DNA of 64,000 bases from Phenylobacterium aquaticum (GTDB taxonomy: Bacteria; Pseudomonadota; Alphaproteobacteria; Caulobacterales; Caulobacteraceae). The notes below the pieces were generated by a model. That model did no database searches. It had not been told where the DNA came from and saw only the letters and a list, made by a program, of their open reading frames with translations. Shown here piece after piece: positions 1 through 8,554 of the stretch. How positions within the stretch are numbered: the stretch's first letter is position 1; every line of letters begins with the position of its first letter. Both the position numbers and the translations under genes were made by a program. The stretch is from NCBI GenBank assembly GCA_947378305.1, contig CANCJJ010000003.1:123818-187817 (forward strand). Direction: 5' to 3'.

Positions 1-819
1 CTCGGCATCCTGGCCAGCTTTTCGATAATAGGCGGCCTTCTCGAAGGCGAGGGCCGGACTGTCTGCAACCGAGGACGGCAGGGACTCAACAAGGCTGAGG
101 GCAGACGCCGAATTCTGGCGCAGGGCAATCCTGGCCTGGGCCAGAAGCTGCTGAACCGGATCGAGGAGAGGGATCATGGCCTGTGCGGCGGGGCCCTGGT
201 TTCCAAAGAGCAGCAAGTCAGCCCGCGCCTGGTGGTCCTCAGGGGTCAGAATGTCGCCGAACCGGGCTAAAATGACGCGCTGCGGCTCGGCTTCAAAGAC
301 GCGTTGGGTCCAGATCTTACGAATGAGGGCCGTTGCCTTGCCGTTTTCGCCCTTTGAGCGGAGGGCTTCAGCCAGGGCCAGGCTGCCTTCGGCTGTTTGC
401 GGCTCTGCGCCGGAGAAATTTGCAATGACCTGATCCGGGGACCAGCCAAACTCGCGAATACGGCGCTCCAGGGCAATCTGTCGGCGGGAGTCCCGGGGCC
501 AGCCTGCGAGATCGCGCCTCGCCTGGTCCAGTTCGGCGATGGTCAGGCTCGAGGCGCTAGAGTCTGCGAGAACCCAAGTGACAAGTTTCCGGGCCGTAGG
601 GTCCTGTAGGGTCGCCAAGAATGTCCGAGTGGCCGCAACATCCCCGCGACGAGCCGCCGCCAGGGCATTCGAAATTGTTGTGGAGGTCTCGCCATCCACC
701 GTCTCACGCAGGTCCGGGCTGGCCGGATCGGCGGGCAGGGGAACCTGGGCCAAGGCAGTACTGGTCAGGGCCAGAGCTCCCAAACCAGCCAGCCCAAAGC
801 GGATCAAACGGGACAACAA
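1..819 (-). CDS. Lytic transglycosylase, N-terminal part (truncated by window edge)
   Basis: An open frame runs off the left edge of the window. The best start is TTG at 819, preceded by GGAG nine bases upstream; no ATG fits. The N-terminus is a clear Sec signal peptide: basic start (LSRLIR), hydrophobic core, and ALA cleavage site before Q25. The remaining ~245 residues are Ala/Leu-rich and helical, with repeats such as SLALAEALRSKGENGKATAL, as in the superhelical domain of soluble lytic murein transglycosylases. That family sits divergently beside dapA in Caulobacter relatives. The catalytic domain would lie outside the window, so the assignment rests on the signal peptide, helical repeats and context. 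A generic periplasmic TPR-like protein remains possible. Confidence 0.7.
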   Translation of the reverse strand, partial: MLSRLIRFGLAGLGALALTSTALAQVPLPADPASPDLRETVDGETSTTISNALAAARRGDVAATRTFLATLQDPTARKLVTWVLADSSASSLTIAELDQARRDLAGWPRDSRRQIALERRIREFGWSPDQVIANFSGAEPQTAEGSLALAEALRSKGENGKATALIRKIWTQRVFEAEPQRVILARFGDILTPEDHQARADLLLFGNQGPAAQAMIPLLDPVQQLLAQARIALRQNSASALSLVESLPSSVADSPALAFEKAAYYRKAGQDAE

Positions 820-952
820 GGACGAAAACTCCGGCAGGCAAACCAAAATAACAAACTCAATCAGTTGCGGCGGGGGGGCAGTCCGCCATATTGTCCAGAC
901 AAACCCCTGAGGCCGCAAGCATAGGCCTCGTCTTCACGGCTTTTTGCAGACC

Positions 953-1837
953 ATGTCCGATCCATTGTTCAAGGGTGTGATTCCCGCCCTCATTACGCCC
1001 TTCTTAGCAGGGGCTGTCGATGAGCAGGCATTTGTTGCGCTCGTGGAGCGACAAATTGCCGGGGGCGTCCATGGACTTGTCCCCGTGGGCACGACGGGTG
1101 AAACCGCGACCTTGAGCCATGATGAGCACAGGCGGGTGGTAGAGCTGGCCGTGAAGACGGCCGCAGGCCGTGTTCCTGTGATTGCCGGCGCGGGATCGAA
1201 TTCGACCCGCGAGGCTATTGAGCTGGTTCGACATGCCAAGACGATCGGGGCCGATGCGGCCCTGGTGGTGACGCCTTATTACAACCGTCCAAGCCAGGAA
1301 GGGCTCTACGCCCACTATGCGGCGATCAATGAGGCGGTTCAGCTTCCTGTGCTTGTTTACAACGTTCCCGGCCGGACGAGCGTGGATATCTCTGATGCCA
1401 CCCTCGCACGCCTGTCCAAGCTTCCGAACATTGTCGGGGTCAAGGACGCAACGGGTGATATGGTTCGGGCGACGGTCCAGCGCATCACCTGCGGGGACGA
1501 CTGGGTCATGCTGTCCGGTGATGATCCCACGGCCCTGGGCTATATGGCTCATGGCGGGCATGGGTGCATTTCCGTGACGGCCAATGTCGCGCCCGAGCAG
1601 TGCGCCAGCTTCTATAACGCCGCTCTCGCTGGAGACTGGCTTGCGGCCAGGGCCTGGCAGGATCGACTGGTTCGGCTGCATCGTGCCCTGTTTACGGACG
1701 CCTCGCCCGCCCCGACAAAATTCGCCCTGGCGAGTTTGGGGCTTTGTGACGAGGCGGTGCGGCTGCCCATAGCCCCGGCGTCGGAAGCCTCGCGAGCCGA
1801 AGTTCTGGCCGCAATCCGGGAGGTCGGCGTCGTCTGA
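953..1837 (+). CDS. dapA: 4-hydroxy-tetrahydrodipicolinate synthase
   Basis: Condenses pyruvate with aspartate semialdehyde, the first committed step of lysine and meso-diaminopimelate synthesis, in the cytoplasm. The 294-residue TIM barrel has the usual family length. Visible motifs are GTTGE (46-50), Tyr136 and Arg141 in YNVPGRT, and the Schiff-base Lys164 in VGVKDATGD. Start chosen at ATG 953 (MSDPLFKG); an in-frame TTG at 944 would add only three residues. No strong ribosome binding site is visible. It is divergent from the transglycosylase gene, and smpB follows after 12 bases, so the two are probably co-transcribed. Assignment is secure. Confidence 0.97.
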   Translation: MSDPLFKGVIPALITPFLAGAVDEQAFVALVERQIAGGVHGLVPVGTTGETATLSHDEHRRVVELAVKTAAGRVPVIAGAGSNSTREAIELVRHAKTIGADAALVVTPYYNRPSQEGLYAHYAAINEAVQLPVLVYNVPGRTSVDISDATLARLSKLPNIVGVKDATGDMVRATVQRITCGDDWVMLSGDDPTALGYMAHGGHGCISVTANVAPEQCASFYNAALAGDWLAARAWQDRLVRLHRALFTDASPAPTKFALASLGLCDEAVRLPIAPASEASRAEVLAAIREVGVV

Positions 1838-1849
1838 CGTCGGAACCCC

Positions 1850-2302
1850 ATGGCCAAGTTAATCGCTGAAAACCGTCGCGCGCGGTACGATTACTTCCTG
1901 GAAGAATCCTTCGAGGCAGGCCTGGCCTTGACCGGCACGGAAGTGAAATCGCTCAGGAACGGGCGGGCGAATATCGCAGAATCCTATGCCTCAGTCGAAG
2001 GCCGGGATGTCTATCTGATCAATGCCGACATTCCCCCCTATGCCCAAGCCAACCGGTTCAATCACGAGCCCCGCAGACACCGCAAATTGCTCCTGCATCG
2101 CAAGCAACTGGACAAGCTGATTGGCGCGGTTCAGCGCGAGGGCCGGACCCTGATCCCGACCAAGCTCTACTGGAACGAAAAAGGCCTGGCGAAGCTGGAA
2201 CTGGCCCTGGCCAAGGGCAAGAAAACTCACGACAAGCGTGAGGCAACCGCGACGCGGGACTGGCAGAGGGACAAGGCCCGGCTCTTGCGGGACAAGGGCT
2301 AG
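1850..2302 (+). CDS. smpB: SsrA-binding protein SmpB (trans-translation)
   Basis: SmpB binds tmRNA and delivers it to stalled ribosomes for trans-translation. The 150-residue length is typical. The N-terminal OB-fold core contains [10 protein letters not shown] and [16 protein letters not shown]. The basic C-terminal tail ([20 protein letters not shown]) is the part that enters the empty mRNA channel. It lies 12 bases after dapA. Its stop codon abuts the stop of the convergent uracil-DNA glycosylase gene with no spacer. The ssrA RNA gene itself is not in this window. Confidence 0.97.
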   Translation: MAKLIAENRRARYDYFLEESFEAGLALTGTEVKSLRNGRANIAESYASVEGRDVYLINADIPPYAQANRFNHEPRRHRKLLLHRKQLDKLIGAVQREGRTLIPTKLYWNEKGLAKLELALAKGKKTHDKREATATRDWQRDKARLLRDKG

Positions 2303-2968
2303 CTAGCGGGCGTCTATCGCGTCTCTGACCCGATGGAATATCGCTTCGAACATGTCGGGCGTAAGGCGTCCGGTGTTCGTGTTTAACCTGGAGCAATGAT
2401 AGCTGTTAATGACCAGGTAGGGCCCGGCCTGGAATTCAGCTCCATGCCCGGAGACACCGGAGGAGGCCTTCAGGCTTAGGGCTTTCAGGAGGTTTCGCCG
2501 GGCGACATCGCCAAGGGTCACAATGACCTGGAGGTTGGGGAGGGCATTGATCCTTGCGGTCAGAAAGGGGCGACAGGCTGATTCTTCGGTGGCTTCAGGC
2601 TTGTTTCCCGGCGGCGCGCAGCGGACAGCGTTGGTAATCATGCAATCGACAAGTTCAAGGCCGTCATCAGGCCGGGCATCATATTGTCCCTTGGCAAACC
2701 CCTTCTTCAAAAGGGTTTCGAACAGGAGCTTGCCTGCATAGTCACCCGTGAAGGGTCGCCCTGTGCGGTTTGCGCCGGTCCGTCCGGGCGCAAGTCCGAC
2801 GATCAGCAGCCTCGCACCCTGGTCGCCAAACGAAGGGGCCGGCCCATTCCACCAGTCGGGGTGGTCTGCCTGGTTCTCGCCTCGATAGGCAACAAGCCTT
2901 GGGCAGATATTGCAACTGCGTTCAGGTTCTGGAGGCACTCCCAGGTGTCCAGGACGGGCATGAGGCAT
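2303..2968 (-). CDS. Uracil-DNA glycosylase, family 5 (UDGb) type, iron-sulfur
   Basis: Removes uracil, and in related enzymes other deaminated bases, from DNA in base-excision repair. Family 5 features are visible: GLAPGRTGANRTGRPFTGD (58-76) with the water/uracil-binding loop, and the C-terminal SYHCSRLNTNTGRLT loop around His191. Cys19, Cys22, Cys117 and Cys132 fit a 4Fe-4S cluster. At 221 residues it is full length. The start ATG at 2968 lies five bases after the stop of the NYN-domain gene on the same strand, so the two form a probable operon. The stop touches the smpB stop. Distinction from family 4 rests on the Ala-for-Glu first motif and the HCS loop. Confidence 0.9.
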   Translation of the reverse strand: MPHARPGHLGVPPEPERSCNICPRLVAYRGENQADHPDWWNGPAPSFGDQGARLLIVGLAPGRTGANRTGRPFTGDYAGKLLFETLLKKGFAKGQYDARPDDGLELVDCMITNAVRCAPPGNKPEATEESACRPFLTARINALPNLQVIVTLGDVARRNLLKALSLKASSGVSGHGAEFQAGPYLVINSYHCSRLNTNTGRLTPDMFEAIFHRVRDAIDAR

Positions 2969-2973
2969 GCTTA

Positions 2974-3573
2974 TCAGACGTCTATTTCTTGATCGTCGCC
3001 GCGATCGGACCCGGTACGGTTTTCATGAAGGAAACGGGGCAAGCGGGAGGGGCGACCAATCAGGTCGGACAGATCAGCCAGATCGATGAAGGAATCGGCT
3101 GTTCGCCGGAGGTCGTCCGATGCCATGGGCGGCTGCGACTTCATGGTCGAGACCACCGTCACCCGAGCGCCCTTTCTCTGGGCAGCCTCAACCAGGACCC
3201 GGAAATCCCCATCACCGGAGAAGAGGACGAGATGGTCGGCATGTTCAGCCATTTCCAGCATGTCGACAGCAATCTCGACATCCATGTCGCCGCGCCAGCG
3301 CTTGCGCCCCTGGGAATCCGTAAATTCACGGGCTGACTTGGTGACCAGCCGAAATCCATTATAATCGAGCCAGTCCACGAGGGGCCGGATCGGAGAATAT
3401 TCCTGATCTTCCACGAGGGCAGTATAATAATAGGCGCGTATCAGCACGCCGCGCTGGCGAAATTCCTCGAGCAGTTTCCTGTAGTCGATATCAAACCCTA
3501 GTCCCTTGGATGCAGAATACAGGTTCGCGCCATCTATAAAAAGCGCCAGCCGGTCAGTTGGATAGAATGTCAT
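2974..3573 (-). CDS. NYN-domain (LabA/DUF88-like) putative ribonuclease
   Basis: A single-domain protein of 199 residues with a PIN-like NYN fold, predicted to be a metal-dependent RNA nuclease. Conserved acidic residues are visible: the Asp of LFIDGANLYSA near residue 14, the pair in RGDMDVEIAVDM, and the pair in FSGDGDF. Start chosen at ATG 3573 (MTFYPTDRLALFIDGAN); an in-frame TTG nine bases upstream is less likely. It sits directly upstream of the uracil-DNA glycosylase gene, probably in one transcript. Its start overlaps the apparent start of divergent folK by 7 bp. The substrate is unknown; the family assignment is confident, the biological role is not. Confidence 0.88.
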   Translation of the reverse strand: MTFYPTDRLALFIDGANLYSASKGLGFDIDYRKLLEEFRQRGVLIRAYYYTALVEDQEYSPIRPLVDWLDYNGFRLVTKSAREFTDSQGRKRWRGDMDVEIAVDMLEMAEHADHLVLFSGDGDFRVLVEAAQRKGARVTVVSTMKSQPPMASDDLRRTADSFIDLADLSDLIGRPSRLPRFLHENRTGSDRGDDQEIDV

Positions 3574-4130
3574 TGAATTCAAGGGTCCGCTTAGAATTTC
3601 AGGGATTACAGTCTAGGGGCAAAATTGCCGTTATAGCGATAGGTGGAAATCTTCCCGGGGAATATGGGTCTTCAAAAAAATTACTTGAAGCTTCTATAGC
3701 AATTTTTCCTGCACAGGGAATAACAATTATTCAACGATCTTGCTGGTGGAGTTCCTTAGCCTGGCCTGATCCCGTGGGCCCGGACTATCGCAACGCGGTC
3801 CTGATTGTCGAGCCTAGTCAGCCCCCCGAGCAGATGATTCAAACACTCTTGAACATAGAGTCCATGTTTGGCCGTGCCCGATCAACCCAAAATGCGCCCA
3901 GGACGCTGGATCTGGACCTGATCGCCCATGGTGACAGCGTATTTGATCAGCCCGATTTGGTATTGCCTCACCCGCGAGCTCATCAACGCCTGTTCGTCAT
4001 GGGGCCCTTAGCGGAGATCATGCCAAGCTGGATTCACCCGACACTCGGCAAAACCGCGTCTCAATTAGCCGGTGAAGCGACTGTGGGGCTCGACGCGCAC
4101 CCGGTAAATGATGCTATTGGAAAAGACTAG
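3567..4130 (+). CDS. folK: 2-amino-4-hydroxy-6-hydroxymethyldihydropteridine pyrophosphokinase (HPPK)
   Basis: Transfers pyrophosphate to 6-hydroxymethyl-dihydropterin in folate synthesis. The HPPK signature is clear (NAPRTLDLDLIAHGD), with an upstream AIGGNLPGE loop and LPHPRAHQRLFVMGPLAEI near the end. The start is uncertain. ATG 3567 gives a 19-residue leader that family members lack and overlaps the divergent NYN gene. TTG 3573 is possible. A non-standard ATT at 3624, four bases after AGGGG, would give an ideal HPPK N-terminus. The first ~150 bases are visibly AT-richer than the surroundings. It is not next to folB or folP here. Confidence 0.9.
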   Translation: MSLNSRVRLEFQGLQSRGKIAVIAIGGNLPGEYGSSKKLLEASIAIFPAQGITIIQRSCWWSSLAWPDPVGPDYRNAVLIVEPSQPPEQMIQTLLNIESMFGRARSTQNAPRTLDLDLIAHGDSVFDQPDLVLPHPRAHQRLFVMGPLAEIMPSWIHPTLGKTASQLAGEATVGLDAHPVNDAIGKD

Positions 4131-4142
4131 AAGGACGACATC

Positions 4143-4157
4143 GGGCGAGATTCGCCC
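4143..4157 (+). other. Short perfect hairpin after folK
   Basis: GGGCGA-GAT-TCGCCC is a perfect 6-bp stem with a 3-base loop, 12 bases after the folK stop. There is no T-run, so it is not a standard intrinsic terminator. It may cap or separate the folK and HAD transcripts. Confidence 0.35.
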
Positions 4158-4217
4158 AGGGTGGCTCGCTGGGCGGTTTTGGTCCTGATGGCTGATGATT
4201 TTGAGGGACGGACGCTT

Positions 4218-4856
4218 TTGGCCTATCGGCTCGTCATATTCGATTTTGATGGCACACTCGCCGACAGTGCGGACTGGTTCATCAGCATGACCAACGAGGT
4301 CGCTGAGCGGTTTCGTTTCCGGACCATCACGGCTGAAGAGGTCGATATGCTTCGTGGTCGGTCAACGCGGGAGGCTGTGGCCTATATGGGCGTGCCGGCC
4401 TGGAAGATGCCTTTCATTGCGCGCCATACCCGAAAGCTCGTTGCCGAGAATACATCCCAGATTTCCCTCTTCCCGGGCGTAGAGGACTTGCTGACTTCGC
4501 TTGTAGATCAAGGGGTGACCCTGGCCCTGGTCAGCTCGAACTCTGAAGCCAATATCCGCCGGATCCTGGGTCCCGCCTGCGCGGGCAAGATTTCAGTCTA
4601 TGCCTGTGGCGCGTCGATCTTTGGAAAGACGCCAAAGTTTCGGGCGGTCCTGAAAAGGACACGGGTTCCGCCCGGGGAGGTTCTGTCCATCGGCGATGAG
4701 ACCCGGGATATCGAGGCTGCTGCCAAGGCCGGAATTGCGTCCGGGGCTGTGGTGTGGGGCTATCAGCGTCCGGAAGTGCTCGAGGCCCACCATCCGACCC
4801 ACCTTTTCAAGCGGATGGACCAGATCACCGAGGTTGTGGCGGGTAAGTCGGAATAA
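4218..4856 (+). CDS. HAD-superfamily hydrolase, phosphoglycolate phosphatase-like
   Basis: A phosphatase of the haloacid dehalogenase superfamily, subfamily IA. Motif I is FDFDGTLADS, with both Asp residues. Motif II is the Ser-Ser-Asn of LALVSSNSEAN, motif III is a Lys near KTPKFRAVLK, and motif IV is IGDETRDIEAA. An alpha-helical cap lies between motifs I and II. The start was chosen at TTG 4218 because it gives the usual MAYRLVIFDFDG beginning. ATG 4188 or GTG 4161 are alternatives that add a non-conserved leader. The substrate cannot be read from sequence. It lies between folK and rpoZ with no clear operon partner. Confidence 0.82.
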   Translation: MAYRLVIFDFDGTLADSADWFISMTNEVAERFRFRTITAEEVDMLRGRSTREAVAYMGVPAWKMPFIARHTRKLVAENTSQISLFPGVEDLLTSLVDQGVTLALVSSNSEANIRRILGPACAGKISVYACGASIFGKTPKFRAVLKRTRVPPGEVLSIGDETRDIEAAAKAGIASGAVVWGYQRPEVLEAHHPTHLFKRMDQITEVVAGKSE

Positions 4857-4873
4857 AACACGATTTCAGCTTG

Positions 4874-4891
4874 CGGCGTTGCACAATGCCG
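4874..4891 (+). other. Hairpin in the rpoZ leader
   Basis: CGGCGTT-GCAC-AATGCCG can form a 7-bp stem with one G-U pair, about 47 bases before the rpoZ start. No T-run follows immediately. It could be a leader structure or a weak end for the HAD transcript. Confidence 0.3.
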
Positions 4892-4937
4892 AGAAAACCA
4901 CTATTTTCCGCCGTTCTAGCCGTTTCCCGAGGATTTC

Positions 4938-5297
4938 ATGGCCCGCGTCACCGTCGAAGATTGCATCGAGAAGGTTCCGAACCGCTTCAACCTGGTTCTG
5001 CTGGCGGCCCATCGCGCGCGCGCGATTTCATCGGGGTCCCCGGTTTTGGTGGATCGCGACAATGACAAGAACCCTGTGGTGTCCCTGCGCGAGATCGCCG
5101 ATGACATGGTGGATGCCGACGAACTGCGTGAAAGCCTGATCACGACACTTCAGCGTGTCGATGAGCGGTCGGAGGCTGAAGAAGAAGCCGAAACTCTCGC
5201 CCTGCTGGCAGATCCCAGCCACATGCAGATGAGCGAGCTTGAACTCGTTCGGGCTCTGCAAAGTGACCGCGACGGTGGGCAGGAGGAGCGGTACTGA
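4938..5297 (+). CDS. rpoZ: RNA polymerase omega subunit
   Basis: Omega stabilises the beta-prime subunit during RNA polymerase assembly and mediates ppGpp binding in many proteobacteria. The N-terminal region is canonical ([20 protein letters not shown], then [11 protein letters not shown]). The C-terminal extension is acidic ([16 protein letters not shown]), giving 119 residues, as is usual in alphaproteobacteria. A GAGG sequence lies eight bases before the ATG. It sits directly upstream of the ppGpp synthetase/hydrolase gene, the conserved rpoZ-spoT pairing. Confidence 0.96.
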   Translation: MARVTVEDCIEKVPNRFNLVLLAAHRARAISSGSPVLVDRDNDKNPVVSLREIADDMVDADELRESLITTLQRVDERSEAEEEAETLALLADPSHMQMSELELVRALQSDRDGGQEERY

Positions 5298-5371
5298 GCC
5301 CGATCGGCACAGAACTGCTTTCTCCCTCGGCCATTGCCGCCGAAACGTCTGACACATCCAAGCCATCTGTC

Positions 5372-7561
5372 GTGCCGCCCCGCCGGGCCAGCATGCTGCG
5401 ACAATATGAGCTGATCGAGAAGGTCCGCTCTTACGATCCCAGCGCTGACGAGGCGGCACTTAACCGCGCCTATGTCTATGCCATGCGCATGCATGGGAGC
5501 CAGAAGCGTGCATCGGGCGACCCTTATTTTGCCCATCCTATAGAAGTGGCGGGCATTCTGACGGATTACCGGCTGGATACGGCCACCATTGTCACAGCCC
5601 TGCTGCACGATGTTATTGAAGACACTCCGGTAACCTCGGCTGAGATTTCAGGTCTTTTCGGCCCGGAAGTCGCAGAATTGGTCGAGGGCGTCACCAAGCT
5701 GACCAAGCTGGAATTGACCAGCGAACATACCAAACAGGCTGAAAATCTTCGGAAATTCATCCTTGCGATTTCGCGGGATGTCCGGGTCCTCATGGTCAAG
5801 CTGGCTGACCGCCTTCACAACATGCGGACCCTGCATCACATCAAGGCCCCGGCCAAGCGGGAGCGGATCGCGCGTGAAACGCTGGACATATATGCGCCCC
5901 TGGCCCGGTCCATAGGCTGCCACAGGATTTGCACCGAGCTGGAGGAGCTGGCCTTCAGCCATCTCAACCCCGTCGCCCGCAATGCGATTTGCCGTCGCGT
6001 CGAAGGCCTCCGCAAGGAACAGGGCGGCGCGGTGGCGGTGTTGTCCAACGAAATCATGGCCCGACTGCAGGGCGAGGACGTGGTCTCCCATGTCTATGGG
6101 CGCGAGAAGAACCCTTATTCAATCTGGCGTAAGCTGCAGCGGAAATCCCTTGGATTTTCTCAACTTTCCGACATTTTCGCCTTCCGGGTCATCGTCCAGT
6201 CCGAGGATGATTGCTATAAGGCGCTGGGGGTCGTGCACCGGGCCTGGCCCACCGTGCCGGAGCGGTTCAAGGACTATATCTCAACGCCAAAACGCAACAA
6301 TTACCGCTCCCTGCATACAACGGTTGTGGGTCCAAAAGGCATGCGGATCGAGATGCAGATCCGTACCGAAGCGATGGAGCGGGTTGCGGAAGAGGGCGTG
6401 GCGGCCCACTGGCGCTATAAGGACACATCCTACGGTTTCGACGCCGAGCACCAGGCTGCGGCGGGCGGGCGCGACCCGCTGGTCAATCTGCGTCACCTTG
6501 TTCAGGTTCTGGAGCATGGCGGGGACGTCGAGGAGCTTGTGGAGCATGCCAAGCTCGAAATGTATCTGGACCAGTCCTTTGTCTTTACGCCGAAGGGCAA
6601 GCTGGTCAGCCTGCCGCGGGGGGCCATGCCGCTGGATTTTGCCTATGCCGTCCATACCGATGTGGGGGATACCTGCATTGGCGTGAAGGTGAATGGCGAG
6701 CTTAAACCCCTGCGGACTGCCCTGAATAACGGGGACGTGGTTGAGGTTATCCGGGGGCCGAAGCCGGTGGTTCCCCTGGACTGGGCGTCCCTTGCGGTCA
6801 CGGGACGGGCGCGATCGGCGATACGCCGCCATATTCGCCAGACCGAGCGGGAAGAATTTGTCCGGCTGGGGCGGGCAAGCCTTGACCAGACTTTTGAGCG
6901 GGCAGGGAAATCTCGCTCGGGCGTGTCCCTGAAACCGGCTCTTGAACGCCTGGCCATGGCCAGCGAAGACGACCTGTGTGAACAGGTCGGGCGCGGACGG
7001 ATTGTCCCATCACAGGTTCTCGACATCTTGTTTCCTGGCCTCAAGGCCTCGGACCGCGAGGCCGCCGTTGCTGTCCGCCGGATTGAAGGCGGGCGGGGGG
7101 CCAGGCTCTATGTGCGCGGTGGCGGACTGACCCCGGGGATCAGCCTGCATTTTGGAGCCTGTTGCACGCCTGTGCCGGGTGACCGCATTGTCGGCATTGT
7201 CGAGCGTTCGGGAAGTGGGTTGACCGTTCATACGATCGATTGTGGCCAACTCGCCGAGTTTGAAGACCAAGAGGAGCTCTGGCGGGACCTGCAATGGACA
7301 CCGGAGGCCGATCGGAACACGATTACCCTGTCCCGCCTGACGGCGACCATTCGCAATGCCCCAGGGGTGCTGGGAGAAGCTTGCACAACGATTGGCGAAG
7401 CGGGCGGAAATATCGTCAATCTGCGAATGCACCGCCGGCAGGCAGATTTCTTCGACGTCGATTTTGATATCGAGGTCAAAAATGCGCGACACATCGGCAA
7501 TATCGCAGCCGCCTTGAGGGCCAATCCGTCCATCGAAACGGTTGAGCGCGCCCGAACCTAA
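5372..7561 (+). CDS. spoT: Bifunctional (p)ppGpp synthetase/hydrolase (RSH, SpoT/Rel type)
   Basis: Makes and degrades the alarmone (p)ppGpp in the stringent response. The ~729 residues contain an N-terminal HD hydrolase domain with LLHDVIEDT (HD 79-80, ED 83-84), so hydrolysis looks intact. The synthetase domain has RFKDYISTPKRNNYRSLHTT. A TGS domain follows (VFTPKGKLVSLPRGAMPLDF), then a region with HFGACCTPVPGD and a C-terminal ACT domain. Both catalytic sites look functional. GTG 5372 was taken as start; ATG 5393 (MLRQYELIEKV) is equally plausible and neither has a strong ribosome binding site. It follows rpoZ by 74 bases and converges on the TauD-like gene. Confidence 0.95.
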   Translation: MPPRRASMLRQYELIEKVRSYDPSADEAALNRAYVYAMRMHGSQKRASGDPYFAHPIEVAGILTDYRLDTATIVTALLHDVIEDTPVTSAEISGLFGPEVAELVEGVTKLTKLELTSEHTKQAENLRKFILAISRDVRVLMVKLADRLHNMRTLHHIKAPAKRERIARETLDIYAPLARSIGCHRICTELEELAFSHLNPVARNAICRRVEGLRKEQGGAVAVLSNEIMARLQGEDVVSHVYGREKNPYSIWRKLQRKSLGFSQLSDIFAFRVIVQSEDDCYKALGVVHRAWPTVPERFKDYISTPKRNNYRSLHTTVVGPKGMRIEMQIRTEAMERVAEEGVAAHWRYKDTSYGFDAEHQAAAGGRDPLVNLRHLVQVLEHGGDVEELVEHAKLEMYLDQSFVFTPKGKLVSLPRGAMPLDFAYAVHTDVGDTCIGVKVNGELKPLRTALNNGDVVEVIRGPKPVVPLDWASLAVTGRARSAIRRHIRQTEREEFVRLGRASLDQTFERAGKSRSGVSLKPALERLAMASEDDLCEQVGRGRIVPSQVLDILFPGLKASDREAAVAVRRIEGGRGARLYVRGGGLTPGISLHFGACCTPVPGDRIVGIVERSGSGLTVHTIDCGQLAEFEDQEELWRDLQWTPEADRNTITLSRLTATIRNAPGVLGEACTTIGEAGGNIVNLRMHRRQADFFDVDFDIEVKNARHIGNIAAALRANPSIETVERART

Positions 7562-7588
7562 ATAGGTTTTCGCCCTGGGACAGGCTCT

Positions 7589-8425
7589 TTAAGCAGGATC
7601 CACGGTGACCCGCCGCATGTGCCGCCTCTGTCCGGGATAGTCGTTTAGGGCATAGTGCCAGACGGACCGATTGTCCCAGAAGGCCACCGACCCGGGAGCC
7701 CAGTTGAAGCGGCAGGTTCTGGCTTCCTGGCGGCAGTGATCGAATAGGAAATTCAGAAGGGGCTGGCTTTCTCTTTTGCTCCAGCCATCAAACCGCAGGG
7801 TGAAGGCCGGGTTCACATAGAGCGCCTTGCGGCCATTTTCCGGGTGGGACAGGACTACGGGGTGGATGTATTCCCCGACGGCCCCTTCGGCCTCCACAAC
7901 CTTCATGGACGCGCGTTTTTGGGCAGAATGACCGGCCGGGGAATATTCCCGTCCGGCGGAATGAACGGCGCTGAGACCCTCCAGGGTTTTCTGCATGCCC
8001 GGGCTTAGGGCATCATAGGCCGCTGCCTGGCTGGCAAAGAGGGTATCGCCGCCCCATTCCGGCAGTTCCAGGGCATAGAGTATGGACCCAATGGCTGGTC
8101 TCTCCAGGAAGCTCGTATCGGAATGCCAGCCTCCGCCGAAATTCGTCTTGTCCGAGGGCTCCTTGATGATCTCCAAAACCTCTGGATGTCCCTCCATGCC
8201 AGCGACATAGGGGTGGATATTCAGGGGCCCGAAGCGTCGACCGAAGGCGACCTGTTGGCCGGGGCTCAGGGTTTGGTCGCGGAAAAATATGACCTGATGC
8301 TCCACGAGGGCTGACCGGATCTCGGCGATCAGGGCGTCGGACAGGGGCAGGCTCAGGTCTATACCAGAAAGCTCGGCACCCAGGGCCCCGGCAACTTTTC
8401 TTAGGGTGAGAGTTTGTTGGCTCAC
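7589..8425 (-). CDS. TauD/TfdA-family Fe(II)/2-oxoglutarate dioxygenase
   Basis: A non-heme iron oxygenase of 278 residues, the usual TauD length. The iron ligands are visible: His and Asp in GWHSDTSF and the distal His in WDNRSVWHYALNDY. The 2-oxoglutarate-binding Arg lies in RRHMRRVTVDPA. Start chosen at GTG 8425 because GGAGG lies eight bases upstream; longer readings add residues without family similarity. The family includes taurine, alkylsulfate, 2,4-D and other dioxygenases. No sulfonate ABC transporter is adjacent, so the substrate is open. It is divergent from an EamA transporter gene. Confidence 0.88.
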   Translation of the reverse strand: MSQQTLTLRKVAGALGAELSGIDLSLPLSDALIAEIRSALVEHQVIFFRDQTLSPGQQVAFGRRFGPLNIHPYVAGMEGHPEVLEIIKEPSDKTNFGGGWHSDTSFLERPAIGSILYALELPEWGGDTLFASQAAAYDALSPGMQKTLEGLSAVHSAGREYSPAGHSAQKRASMKVVEAEGAVGEYIHPVVLSHPENGRKALYVNPAFTLRFDGWSKRESQPLLNFLFDHCRQEARTCRFNWAPGSVAFWDNRSVWHYALNDYPGQRRHMRRVTVDPA

Positions 8426-8554
8426 GACATTTGCCTCCAATTTTTTGCCATTGAGACCCAGGATGGAAAGACTGGAAAGGAAATAATGGCCTCCAGCTTG
8501 CATCTGAGCGCCAAGCAGGCGCAGAAGTTAGGCCCCTGAAGTCTAGGAGTGAAG

